Positions 55,018-64,000 of a DNA stretch of 64,000 nucleotides are shown piece by piece. A model generated the notes under the pieces. That model ran no database searches. It was not told where the DNA came from and saw only the letters and a list, made by a program, of their open reading frames with translations. The first letter of the stretch is position 1, and every line of letters starts with the position of its first letter. This stretch comes from Piezodorus guildinii. Lineage: Eukaryota; Arthropoda; Insecta; Hemiptera; Pentatomidae. Position numbers and translations under genes: made by a program. The stretch covers positions 56,972,217 to 57,036,216 of the forward strand of contig CM041298.1 in the NCBI GenBank assembly GCA_023052935.1. The letters run 5' to 3'.

Positions 55018-55455
55018 TTAAAAGAAACATATTTATTGATATTTACAGTATCATACATCAAGCAAATGTGATGAACAGTGTATATACTGATATGAAATAA
55101 ATGTAGAGACGCTACCTATTGACAGCACTTTAGAAATATTCTAAACTAGGTGGTCTTGGGGCCATCTTCTTATCAGACGCTTCGGAGAATTATCAGGAAT
55201 CGAGGAGAATTGTAGGATTGAAAAAAGTGGGTTACAGTGGGAATGGAGTTTTTCATGGAATGATTAATACCTGGTTCGAGTTAATTCAGTAACATATGGA
55301 ACTTTAAGGTCTTTATGGATGGGCTTATTCGTGATAAATAAAGGGGCGATATGGATTTTGGATTGTCAGGATTGGATACTAGAAGAATTCGATGGTTTAG
55401 TAGAGCTCTACTCCGTAAGTCCATATCGATCGTTTGATGGTCATATAGTTAATAT
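55018..55455 (-). mobile_element. Jockey-like LINE (family B), older copy
   Basis: Same landmarks as 53599-54204 (ATTTATTGATATTTACAGTA, GCGCTTCGGAGAATTATCAGG-like, TTCGATGGTTTAGTAGAGCTC) with many substitutions and a gap in the middle. Confidence 0.8.
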
Positions 55456-55515
55456 TGTAATCGCGCGTGGAAAATTTCAAATCAAATGATATTCAAAGTT
55501 AATAACCGTTTATAT

Positions 55516-55800
55516 GTTTATTCATTTAACGTCACTTTTATGCTACTCTGGCTTATCTGGCGATGCTAAAGGGAATCATAAATTTTCCTTATCAAGTTTC
55601 AATGAAGGTATGGATCTTTAACGAGAAGCTGGCATCGTTCATGTTCCGTGATCACCAGTTTATGTCCCCATCGGAAGATGGCATAACCAAGGACTTTTTA
55701 TTCCTATCAAAACATTCTAGAGCCATCTGTCTGGTTTTAACTCGCGACCTAGGAAATAGAAGGCTGTTATGCTAACATATAAACCACAGGTGACCCAGGT
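55516..55800 (-). mobile_element. tRNA-derived SINE (family B), minus-strand copy
   Basis: Begins TTCATTTAACGTCACTTTTA (tail side), then TTAAAGATCC-type and GGCATAACCAAGGACTTTTT, and ends near AACACGCGAC..AGGTGACCC. It is the complement of the 31888-32173 element with moderate divergence. Confidence 0.8.
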
Positions 55801-55959
55801 AGTGAACGTTTTAAGGCAGGCCCTCCAAATTATCAAGTCTCTCAAAAAGTTAAACAACGAATATATTAGGCATTTAAACGGAGGTAATATATTTTCTTAG
55901 GTTGATTCTTTTAATTCATATCTTTATATTACACGAAACGGCTTTTTAAGACGACGCTC

Positions 55960-56330
55960 CATCATCATCTTTGCTTCCTCATTTTCGCCTTTCTCCTCTC
56001 CCAGCACCTCATCATCATCTCTGCGTGTTTTTTTTTTTCATTCCCTCTGACCACGCTGTACCCTTGATCTCTTTCAATTTATTTTCGTATTGCTCTCTGT
56101 CCCGGCAGTATCCGCTTGTAACTTTTATTTTTTCTATCCCTTCTCTCATTTGCTTTACGTTTCCTCCTATGTTCTTGTATCACGGGTTCTGTCACAGATT
56201 TTCTTGTTTACAGATCTTTTATCCTCATGAAGATATCCTGGTTCGGTCGCAACCTGTAGCCTTTCTGCGCTCTTATGGGCCTTAGATTTTCCTCAGGATA
56301 CTTCTCTCGATTTACAGTAACGTTTCTAAG
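55960..56330 (-). other. Pyrimidine-rich stretch, possibly a LINE remnant
   Basis: C/T-rich on the plus strand with CATCATCATCT repeats. The minus strand gives basic frames rich in Lys/Arg/Glu. It resembles the linker between endonuclease and RT in RTE-like elements, but no RT motif is present. Confidence 0.3.
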
Positions 56331-56584
56331 CTAGGGAGACATGATGTTCCTATTACATAAAAAATTACTGGTTTTATCTCTCTGCACTAGTGCCTGATTA
56401 TTGCGTTAGAAGATGGGCTATTCTTAGGTTAGATATTTCCTGTTGCGAAGCTCAACATTTTGAATTTTGTGAACTTTTTTTTATTTTTTATTTTACTGTT
56501 TTATAAATTTATTTTTAGCAGTGTAGACATATACCGGTGAAAAGCTAAAACTTTATAAATAAATATTATCTTTTTTTTTCGTCA

Positions 56585-57245
56585 GGATTTCTTCAGTATG
56601 AAGGTTTCCTCAACCTAACTCCTGCCCCAGCAGATCTTTCCATCTCTGCCGGTCCATCGCGTCCTCCTCAGACAGCCCCCAACAGCCATACTCTCCAACA
56701 TTCTATCCTTCCATCTAACTGGGGGTCTTCCTCTCCTTATTCTGCCTTCTGCCTCCCAATCCATAATTACAACCGATTATTCTCCATTCGTTTCACATGG
56801 CCGTACCATCTTAGCCTCTTTTTCCACCACCTCAGAATATTGTGCTTTATTCGAGTTTCTCCCTCATAGTGACGTATTTCACTCTTTCGATTCTCAATAT
56901 TTTTGCCGCTCTCCTTCAAAAATCCATCTCTACAGAAAGAATTTTTTTCCCTGGGCTATGCTGAGAGACCATGTCTCGAACCATACAGTATTGTGCACTC
57001 TACTAAAGCTTTTTTTATCAGCTTCTTCGTTTTTACCAATATATTACTGCTCCGAAGTAATGAGTTAAGTATTCCCAATGCTTATTTTCCGATCGTGATC
57101 CTTTTTTTAAATTTCTTTCTCTGCTCGGCCATTACATTCGATTATGGAGCCCAAATAACAAAACTGTTCCACTTTGCCTAGATTGCACAATGTTGGGTCG
57201 GTACTTTCCTCCTTCTCCGTTCTCATATATTTGGTTTTGCCCTAA
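56585..57245 (-). mobile_element. Degenerate RTE-like LINE, C-terminal part
   Basis: Minus-strand pieces: TKYMRTEKEE, CNLGKVEQFCYLGSIIE, KKALVECTILYGSRHGLSAQ, VKYVTMREKLE, RLRWYGHVKRMENNR and GRRQNKERKTP. The order YLGSII..ILYGS..WYGHVKRM..RR is the RT thumb and C-terminal region of RTE-like proteins. Several stops. Confidence 0.72.
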
Positions 57246-57249
57246 TTTA

Positions 57250-57549
57250 TTTGGAATCATCATTGCCCATAAAGATCTATTATTTTTCTAAACATTTGCC
57301 AATTTGTCTAAAGCAATAAAAGTGACAAAGTAATAATATAAAAACGGATAACAATTTCTATTAATGTAAAAAATGTTTTTTAAGAAAATTCAATTTACTT
57401 TTTTGTGATATGCCCAACAGATTTTTTTCTTTTAAACAGTTACTTTTGGTTCCCTCAATTAAATGACCTGATTATATTTATGCTATATGATAGCATATAT
57501 TTTTATTTTTGTAATATATATTCATTTTCTTTTTTAAAAAAAAGATGTT

Positions 57550-57592
<43 letters not shown>

Positions 57593-59080
57593 TAACTCCA
57601 TATTAGAAGCCAAAAACAGAATAAGTGGTTGTTAATCATACGAATGACGATCAGTGACGTGAAGAGCTTTGTCATCCCACAAACAGACGTATAAAGATAA
57701 CAGAAAGTGCTACTCTTATGACGACTTGGAGGATTTTACAGTGTCTCAGAGCTGAGTCAGTGTATGTATAGTCTGTGGTTCTTAGAAGGGCATTGTTCTG
57801 AGTCAATGACTAATATTTTCTGCTTTGAATTCCAACGTAATTACTTAAAAAAAAAAAAAAAAATAGTGAAGAAGGGGAGAGGAGATAAATAGAATGAAAA
57901 ATTAAACACTCTAACAAGGGGTTTACATTACGTAAAAATCATCGTATTTAAGAGTATTTCTCTCCTAAGTCGTTCCTGATTCTTCCACTTCATAATCCCA
58001 GGGTTTTCTCTGTCTACCTCATCTATCTATATCCTATGAATGCATACTCAGTTTCTCTATGTCTTTGCCGGGTTAAGAGTTTTATCTCGACCTCTTCCTG
58101 ATTGTTTCTATTCTATCGACTTTATTCCTAAATCTTTTTATTCTAAATCATCCCGAAACTCATTGCCAATAGTCTCTTTCTGTAGACGAAAGATTTTTTC
58201 TAATATTTCTTCTGTTGCATACGTCACAATACTCAAATTCTATATACTTATTCAATTCTTTACAAGTATTCGTTAATTAGGTCCTCTAAACTATTTTTTT
58301 TAAAATATTATTATCGATATCTAAAATAATAATAGATAGATAGCAAAGATTTATTTACATAATTACAATATATAAGCGATTGTTAATTATATTTGTTATG
58401 ATTTCAGGTTTCCTTAAAATCAACAATAGAATTTCGGTCTGACACTAATTGAACATGTATTAGAGAGTAGTAAGAATAGTAGAAAAAAATACAAAAACCT
58501 ACAACAACAAAAAAATAAAATAAAATAATAATAATAAAGTAAATATATTTTTAAAAAATTGAAAAATTATTATGGATGAAAAACATAAAAACAATTAACA
58601 ATAATATGATTCCTTCTGATAATAATAATATAATTCCATTAATATTAATATATTTATATACACAATACATTTATTTTTGATTATTGATATTTATTTTAAA
58701 TTTAGATCTCATTTAGAAGACCTACCTATTTATTTATTTTTTTTTTTCTTTTAGTTATAATATTTCTATTCCATGATATTAAGTAGAGTATAGATATTAC
58801 TTTTTAACCTTCTACAATTTATTATTCTTAAATCATTTAATTACTTTGTTTACTTGTTGTATCGCAGTATAATTTTTTTTACCCGTTTAAAAATTCTCTG
58901 CTCTGCGATAGCATTATGGAAAATGTTATAACCGATGAAAATCTGCGATCTGTGACCCAAGAATCTTTTTTTTTTTTAAACTTGCCGATATTTTCTTCTT
59001 CTTTTCAATTTTTTAGGTTTTACGAGGATATAGTTTTCTTTAAAACCCTGTTTTTTTTTTTGTGTGTGTGTTTTTCATTT
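57250..59080. other. Intron 2, no recognisable element
   Basis: AT-rich. Long T run at 57550-57588, short A run at 57847-57863. Pyrimidine-rich stretch 57960-58270 without a family signature. Confidence 0.4.
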
Positions 59081-59084
59081 TTTA

Positions 59085-59395
59085 TTATTACTACTAGTAT
59101 TCCCAATACTTACAATCCAAAATCCTTCGCAAAAACCATCCTTTCTATGAAAACTCTATTTCCCTCTCTAACTCTTTAGCTACAATCCTCGATTATTCTT
59201 TAATCTCTGATAATCCTCTAAAGATCTGAAAAGAAGAAGGCCGCAAGACCTTTGATTTGGAATAATTAGATGCTGCTAGTGTCAATCTGTACATATCATG
59301 CCATCGTATTAAATTTCCATCACATTTATTTGATTTATTTACGATAATACAGTTGTAAATGTCAATAAATATATTTAATAATAAAAAAAAAGTAT
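59085..59395 (+). mobile_element. Jockey-like LINE (family B) 3' end, plus-strand copy
   Basis: CTTACAATCCAAAATCCTTC, TAATCTCTGATAATCCTC, CTGAAAAGAAGAAGGCCGC and ATACAGTTGTAAATGTCAAT followed by an A run, equal to the C-terminal coding and 3' UTR parts of family B. Confidence 0.8.
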
Positions 59396-59633
59396 TATTA
59401 CTCATTAAAATATGACAGACAGCTGGTGAAGATTATGTTTTTGAACAGCTGTTGATAAGAAATATGCCAGTGGGGCGAGGTTATTAAGGTGACTTCCCGT
59501 TGCTGATGAAGGTCAAACCTGTTTCTTGTTTGGAAGCGGATTCATTAATATCTAAATTGGAAATTATGGCGTTTGATAACGTCCATCTGTAACCGCTTCG
59601 CATAGCGGCTCCACTTATTAGTTCACTTGATTA

Positions 59634-60488
59634 TTTCAGGTTAAACCTTTAGGTTACGACTTTGCGAACATTTTCATTTGCCACTTATGAGTACATTATT
59701 TATGTACATTACATGTACAATTAAACATGTATATGAATAAGTCGTAAGTTTTGTCGATTATTTAAAAAAAAAAAAATTTATTAAAACATACTGACGTATA
59801 TTAATGATTCTGAGCGTGCATAGGTTTAGTAGTATTTATTTATGATGTTATAATTTTTCCAGGTGGTTCTTAATCTTCTAAATTTTCTATTAAAGTCGTT
59901 GTATATGCTTTTTATTTTTGGCTGACCTTGTTTCAGGTTAAACCTTTAGGTTACGACTTTGCGAACATTTTCATTTGCCACTTATGAGTACATTATTTAT
60001 TTTCATTACATGTACAATTAAACATGTATATGAATAAGTCGTAAGTTTTTTCGATTAATTAAAAAAAAATATTTTATTAAAACATACTGACTTATATTAA
60101 TGATTCTGAGCGTGCATAAGTTTAGTAGTATTTATTTATGATGTTATAATGTTTTCCAGGTGGTTCTTAATCTTCTAAATTTTCTATTAAAGTCGTTGTA
60201 TATGCTTTTTATTTTTGGCTGACCTTGTTTCAGGTTAAACCTTTAGGTTACGACTTTGCGAACATTTGCCACTTATGAGTACATTACATGTAAAATTAAA
60301 CATGTATAAGAGTTAGTCGTAAGTTTTGACGATTATTTAAAAACATACTGAGTTTAATTAATTACTCTGACCGTGCATAAGTTTAGTTGTATTTATTTAT
60401 GACGTTTTAATGTTTTTCTGGTGGTTATTTATCCTCTAAATTTTCTATTTAAGTCGTTGTATATGCAATTTATTTTTGGCCGACCTTG
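59634..60488. repeat. 297-bp tandem repeat, three units
   Basis: Units start with TTTCAGGTTAAACCTTTAGG at 59634, 59931 and 60228 and end TTTTTGGCTGACCTTG. Units 1 and 2 are nearly identical. Unit 3 (60228-60488) has ~36 bp deleted and more substitutions. Each unit contains AACCTTTAGGTT and ACATGTA..TACATGT-type short palindromes. Confidence 0.93.
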
Positions 60489-60680
60489 TATACAACGTCT
60501 TGCCTGGAGTACGTCGACCGTCTGTGCAAAAAACGAAACAAAAATATTCGCTAAGCCAGAAATCTCGCATGCAACAGGGAACATTGGCAATCCTGGCTAA
60601 ACGCTCCCCTATGCTGATAGGCACTACAGGGTTGTGCAAAAGAAGAAGTATGTGTAATTTAGAGTATTACGTGGAAGGCA
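60489..60680 (+). other. Unidentified coding-like segment after the tandem array
   Basis: About 64 codons open on the plus strand (LPGVRRPSVQKTKQKYSLSQ, KSRMQQGTLAILAKRSPMLI, GTTGLCKRRSMCNLEYYVEG) in DNA of higher GC than its surroundings. The minus strand is also open. It is interrupted at 60681 by a LINE insertion. No family recognised; it may be part of an older element or an exon. Confidence 0.25.
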
Positions 60681-60681
60681 T

Positions 60682-61043
60682 TTTTTTTTTAAACATTTTT
60701 ATTGAAATTTACAACTGTATTTTGTAATGCAACAAGTAAATATGTTAGTAATGATAAAATACATAAAAAACATGAAGAGAAAACTGCCCATTGGCAGCAC
60801 TCTAGTAGTCAATCTAAACAAGAAGCTCTCGAGGCCATCTTCTTTTCAGACGCCTCGGAGGGTTATCAGGGATCGAAGAGGAAGCTAGGATTAAAACTAG
60901 TGGGTTAGAGTGGGAATGGAGTTTTTCATGGAAGGGTTAATACCTGGTTCGGGCCAAAACAGTAACATAGGGAACATCAAGGTCTTTATGGATGAGTTTA
61001 TTCGTGACAAAGTAACGAGCGTTGAGAATTTTACAAAGGATTG
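60682..61043 (-). mobile_element. Jockey-like LINE (family B) with near-perfect target duplication
   Basis: TGGAAGGCAT on the left (60671-60680) and TGAAAGGCAT on the right (61044-61053), 9 of 10 identical. T run at the tail, then TTTATTGAAATTTACAACTG, CATTGGCAGCACTCTAGTAG, CAGACGCCTCGGAGGG and ACATCAAGGTCTTTATGG. Confidence 0.88.
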
Positions 61044-61053
61044 TGAAAGGCAT

Positions 61054-61540
61054 AACTGATATATTTACTTTTATTTAGATATACAAGGAATATAATATTA
61101 CGGAGGCAAGTATTGTTTTCTTCAATCTATTGTGTCTATTTTTTTTTTTTTTTTTTTATAATTAGATGGTCAGAGTGTATGATTGAATACACCAAGTTTG
61201 AAGGTTGGAAGAGTCTCTGACTAAAGATTATCATCAGAAGGAATAAAATTCCATCCGGACGAGAATCGGATTAGGAAATATTTGTCGAAAGCTGAGGCTC
61301 GATAAGGAGTTATGTACAGTTCTGAATGCCACGAATAATTGTATTTTTTTTTTGATAATTGGAAAAGGGAGGATGCCAGGAAGTACAATACATTATGTGA
61401 CAGTAGAAAGGGTATGATTTCTTCAACAAGCAAAATCAGGCGCCTGAGATGTCCTTGAATATACAAAAAAAACAAAAAAAAAAAAAAAACAATTCTCAGA
61501 AGATAAAACTTATCGAACAGTTAAACATTTGTTTTCAGCA
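61054..61540. other. Unassigned intron 2 sequence
   Basis: T run at 61140-61158, A run at 61466-61490. The stretch 61165-61465 is slightly GC-richer, without identification. Confidence 0.35.
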
Positions 61541-61640
61541 GTTGTTTATTTATTTAACGTCGCTTTATGCTACTGTGGCTAATCGAACGATGCTACAGTG
61601 GTATTTCTAAATTTTGCGTATTCAGGTTTAGTAAGGATAG
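61541..61640 (-). mobile_element. tRNA-derived SINE (family B), 3' fragment
   Basis: TTTATTTAACGTCGCTTTAT, GCTACTGTGGCTAATCGAAC and GATGCTACAGTGG are the complement of the family B 3' end. Confidence 0.8.
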
Positions 61641-62143
61641 GAATCTACATAACATTAATTTTAATTTAAAAAATTAATAATTATATTTAAACGATTGCAG
61701 TAAAATCCAAATTTTTCGCTTTGAAGAAACGTTCGCTTAGATTTTAGTTTTTATTACTTGTGATGCACTTGATTTCTAGTCACATTAGAAAGCAGAGAAA
61801 CGCCCACACAGTTCGGACAGATCCCACGAGACACCCACCCAGTGTCATTTCACTTTCAAATTCTAAAAAGTAACTTATATATTTGTCTGATTACATCATA
61901 CGGGAGAAACATACAGCTGCATTTTTAAGGGATTGTTAGCTTTTAATTGGCATTGTCAAAACAAGAATTTGAATATTTAAAATTCGATGTTTTATTTTCT
62001 ATTTAATTTATCCATTAAATCCTTGAATGCTAAAAACCTGACTATTTATAAATAAATATTAATATTGTTTCAATAATTATCACTTATTTATCAGTTTAAA
62101 ATTATCAGCTGTGGGAGTATTTAAGTTTGAAATTTAAATTGAG

Positions 62144-62352
62144 GATGTATAGTCGACTGTAGAAACTATTATTATAGGTGGAAATAATCAGGAAGTATAA
62201 ACTGTATGAAGAAACTGTATAAAAATAAAATGTTTATGCTTGGACATGGCTCAGTAATGCCCTGATTATATCTCACAAGCTTGAGCAGAAACGCCGGCAA
62301 AATTAAAATATTTAAAGAAAATACTGGCTCCTGATTATTTCCACCTATAATT
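62144..62352. mobile_element. 9737-type foldback element, internally deleted
   Basis: Starts TTGAGGATGTATAGTCGACTG and ends TTTCCACCTATAATT. The right arm carries GGACATGGCTCAGTAATGCC, CTGATTATATCTCACAAGC, TTGAGCAGAAACGCCGGCA. The ribozyme core has two changes (CTGATTA, and GCC for the cleavage triplet). The left arm has lost its ribozyme region. Confidence 0.65.
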
Positions 62353-62561
62353 TGAAATTTAACGAATTAATTTTGTCTTAGGTATTCTTAAAAAAATTAT
62401 TTTCATATAATTATGAATATTAAGAATACCTCAGAAAACCAATACAAATATTAAAATGAGAACGTGCATATACAAACAAATCTGGTTGTGTTATGTTTAT
62501 TTCAAATAAATGTTATTAATTTATATTAAGTAATAAAATTAAGAGAATTGTACACGAATAT

Positions 62562-63335
62562 TTACTTTCACTTACTTATATATGAAATATATAGTAAGGG
62601 AAAGTATTGCGATCATGAAAATTTTCGACCAAATAACCAATTCTAAAACGAATGCGAAAAGTCGTACCAAACTTTTTCGAAAAAATGGAGTGACTGAAAG
62701 TACTTCTTTATACCATGCATCTTGCACCTATTTACGATTTTCTCCAAAAAAGCTCTAACGATTTTGATCAAACTCGGCACATCGATGTAAAATTTAATGG
62801 GCTTTAATATCATGTGGGTGTAGTTCTCATTGAAATAGTGTGACCCGTCTTGAACGCCGATAGCTTATATTTTCTTCCTATAACGTATGAAACTAATCAT
62901 CTTATGAGCATTGTTAAACAACGGCGAAATATGCAAGTTGAACAGAATGGATATCAAACTGAAGGAAGAAAGAGCAAAAAAATATTTTTTTATTCAATTT
63001 TCATAGTTTTGAACTTATTATAATATACATGCATAATATACCGTTGGAAAGGTAATGTTAAATATATTTTAGAAAGGCAATTTTTTTATACACAAAATTT
63101 CAAAAGTTAATGGTGAGTGATGAAAAGCCGATAAAACTAACTAATTGTTGTAGATAATAATATAATTGATTGTTTAATAAAACACATGTTTCTATCGAAA
63201 TTCAATTTAATTAATCCCTTAACGTTTTTACATTCACTTACGCATGTCTTTCATCTATAACTTTATTTAATAATTCTTAAATTAATTTTAAGCACGGAGG
63301 TACGTGAAAGTCGTGTGTTGCACCCACTAGAGTTT
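62562..63335 (+). repeat. Repeat P, diverged copy
   Basis: Left end TTACTTTCACTTACTTATATATG, AGTAAGGGAAAGTATTGCG, later TATACCATGCATCTTGCACC, ATACCGTTGGAAAGG, right end CGGAGGTACGTGAAAGTCG then TGTGTTGCACCC. Confidence 0.78.
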
Positions 63336-63410
63336 TTTTTAAAAGGCAATACGTTTCTCATGGAACAATAAAAAAGTCCATGTGGTTGAAATTTATAATT
63401 TAGTTTAATT

Positions 63411-64000
63411 TCAGATGAGTTCCTGCCCCCCAGTATCCTTTAATAACATCACCCTTACTCCTGTTGAGCAAATCCGATACCTAGGTCTCCATCTTGACAA
63501 GCGCTTTACTTGGAATCCTCACACAAGACTGAAACGACAAGAAACTGCTCGAAGATATCGATTACTACAACACTTACTAGACAAACGTTCAAAACTTCCA
63601 GTATATTACAAAAGACTCATTTACATCACTATTATCAGACCTATTTGGACGTATGGAATCGAGCTTTGGGGCTCTACGAAACCATCTAATTCCTCCCGCA
63701 TCCAGTCCTTACAATCCAAAATCCTTCGAAAAGTCCTGAATGCTCCTTATTTTGTTACAAATCAACTCATTCATAATGACCTTAACATCCCATTTGTTGC
63801 AGACATAGCCCGTGATAGATACTCCTCTTTTCATTCTAAACTCCCTGCCCATACAAATCCACTTGTCCGTAATTTATCTTCCTTAGATATCCCAGATAAT
63901 CCTCCAAGGCGACTGAAAAGAAGGTGGCCTCGGGAACTACTGAGTTAAAATAGTTAGTGAAGTGCTACAACTGGGTAGTTCTTTCTCAAGACATTTTCAT
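63411..64000 (+). mobile_element. Jockey-like LINE (family B), C-terminal coding part, runs off the window
   Basis: 5'-truncated at about 63411, just after a repeat P copy. Coding frame intact to the stop at 63946-63948, then the 3' UTR. Confidence 0.88.
63415..63948 (+). CDS. Jockey-like reverse transcriptase thumb and C terminus, open frame
   Basis: Reads SSCPPVSFNNITLTPVEQI, RYLGLHLDKRFTWNPHTRLK, ETARRYRLLQHLLDKRSKL, IIRPIWTYGIELWGSTKPSN, IQSLQSKILRKVLNAPYFVT, and ends PRRLKRRWPRELLS. The YLGxxLDxxLxWxxH and RPxxxYGxxxWG blocks are the thumb region of Jockey-clade RTs. The catalytic domain is missing by 5' truncation. The ATG at 63415 is not a true start. The uninterrupted frame suggests a fairly young copy. 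Confidence 0.88.
   Translation: MSSCPPVSFNNITLTPVEQIRYLGLHLDKRFTWNPHTRLKRQETARRYRLLQHLLDKRSKLPVYYKRLIYITIIRPIWTYGIELWGSTKPSNSSRIQSLQSKILRKVLNAPYFVTNQLIHNDLNIPFVADIARDRYSSFHSKLPAHTNPLVRNLSSLDIPDNPPRRLKRRWPRELLS

Noticed and set aside
56903..57181. 92-codon plus-strand frame as a membrane protein
   Set aside because: It is the antisense of an RTE-like LINE C terminus.
59634..60488. CRISPR-like array
   Set aside because: Three long direct units without spacers in a eukaryotic intron; a simple tandem repeat.

Overview
The window is AT-rich animal genomic DNA, most probably from an insect. The evidence is spliced genes with GT-AG introns, a proteasome-regulator gene and a kinesin gene with insect-like proteins, long introns full of transposon debris, and a mix of RTE-like and Jockey-like LINEs, mariner, hAT-like, Helitron and tRNA-derived SINE copies. 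There are no bacterial-style operons, CRISPR arrays or rRNA genes. The species cannot be named from the sequence.

Host genes. (1) Positions 330-439 (+) look like the last coding exon of an unidentified gene that enters from the left. (2) A five-exon gene on the minus strand (22706 down to 13732) encodes the proteasome inhibitor PI31/PSMF1. All splice sites can be read, but exon 2 carries an apparent 2-base deletion. (3) Facing away from it, about 750 bp upstream, a kinesin-3 gene (Kinesin-73/KIF13 type) starts at 23455 (+). Exon 1 is 55 bp; exon 2 lies 25.8 kb downstream at 49346-49433, and the rest of the motor is not in the window. The shared 750-bp interval behaves like a bidirectional promoter, with two ATCGATA (DREF-like) boxes and a 27-codon upstream ORF.

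Mobile DNA by region. 1-13.7 kb: a young 5'-truncated LINE with a 13-bp target-site duplication (1959-4293), a hAT-like MITE (7349-7964), a possible pogo/Tigger-like element (8158-9102), and an inverted-repeat element carrying a complete small hammerhead ribozyme (9737-10042). PI31 introns: mariner and LINE remnants, a TTAA-type MITE and a tRNA-SINE. Kinesin intron 1 (23.5-49.3 kb): a second ribozyme-bearing foldback, many copies of an unclassified ~0.9-kb repeat (here repeat P), a nested SINE and Jockey insertion with perfect target duplications, a ~1.5-kb A-rich repeat (repeat X), a 354-bp tandem duplication, an RTE-like LINE, a dead mariner, and a 535-bp Helitron deletion derivative that still encodes the end of the Helitron PIF1-type helicase. 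49.4-64 kb (kinesin intron 2): repeated insertions of one Jockey-like LINE family, SINEs, and a 297-bp three-unit tandem array.

The most interesting signal is a set of about seven scattered loci sharing a hammerhead-ribozyme core of the form CTGAWGA, short stem II, GAAACGTC, with a near-zero stem III. This is the arrangement known from small hammerhead variants of Penelope-like retroelements. At 9923-9964 every core residue and stems I and II are intact, inside an inverted-repeat element flanked by a 14-bp target-site duplication. The other loci show graded decay of the same design.
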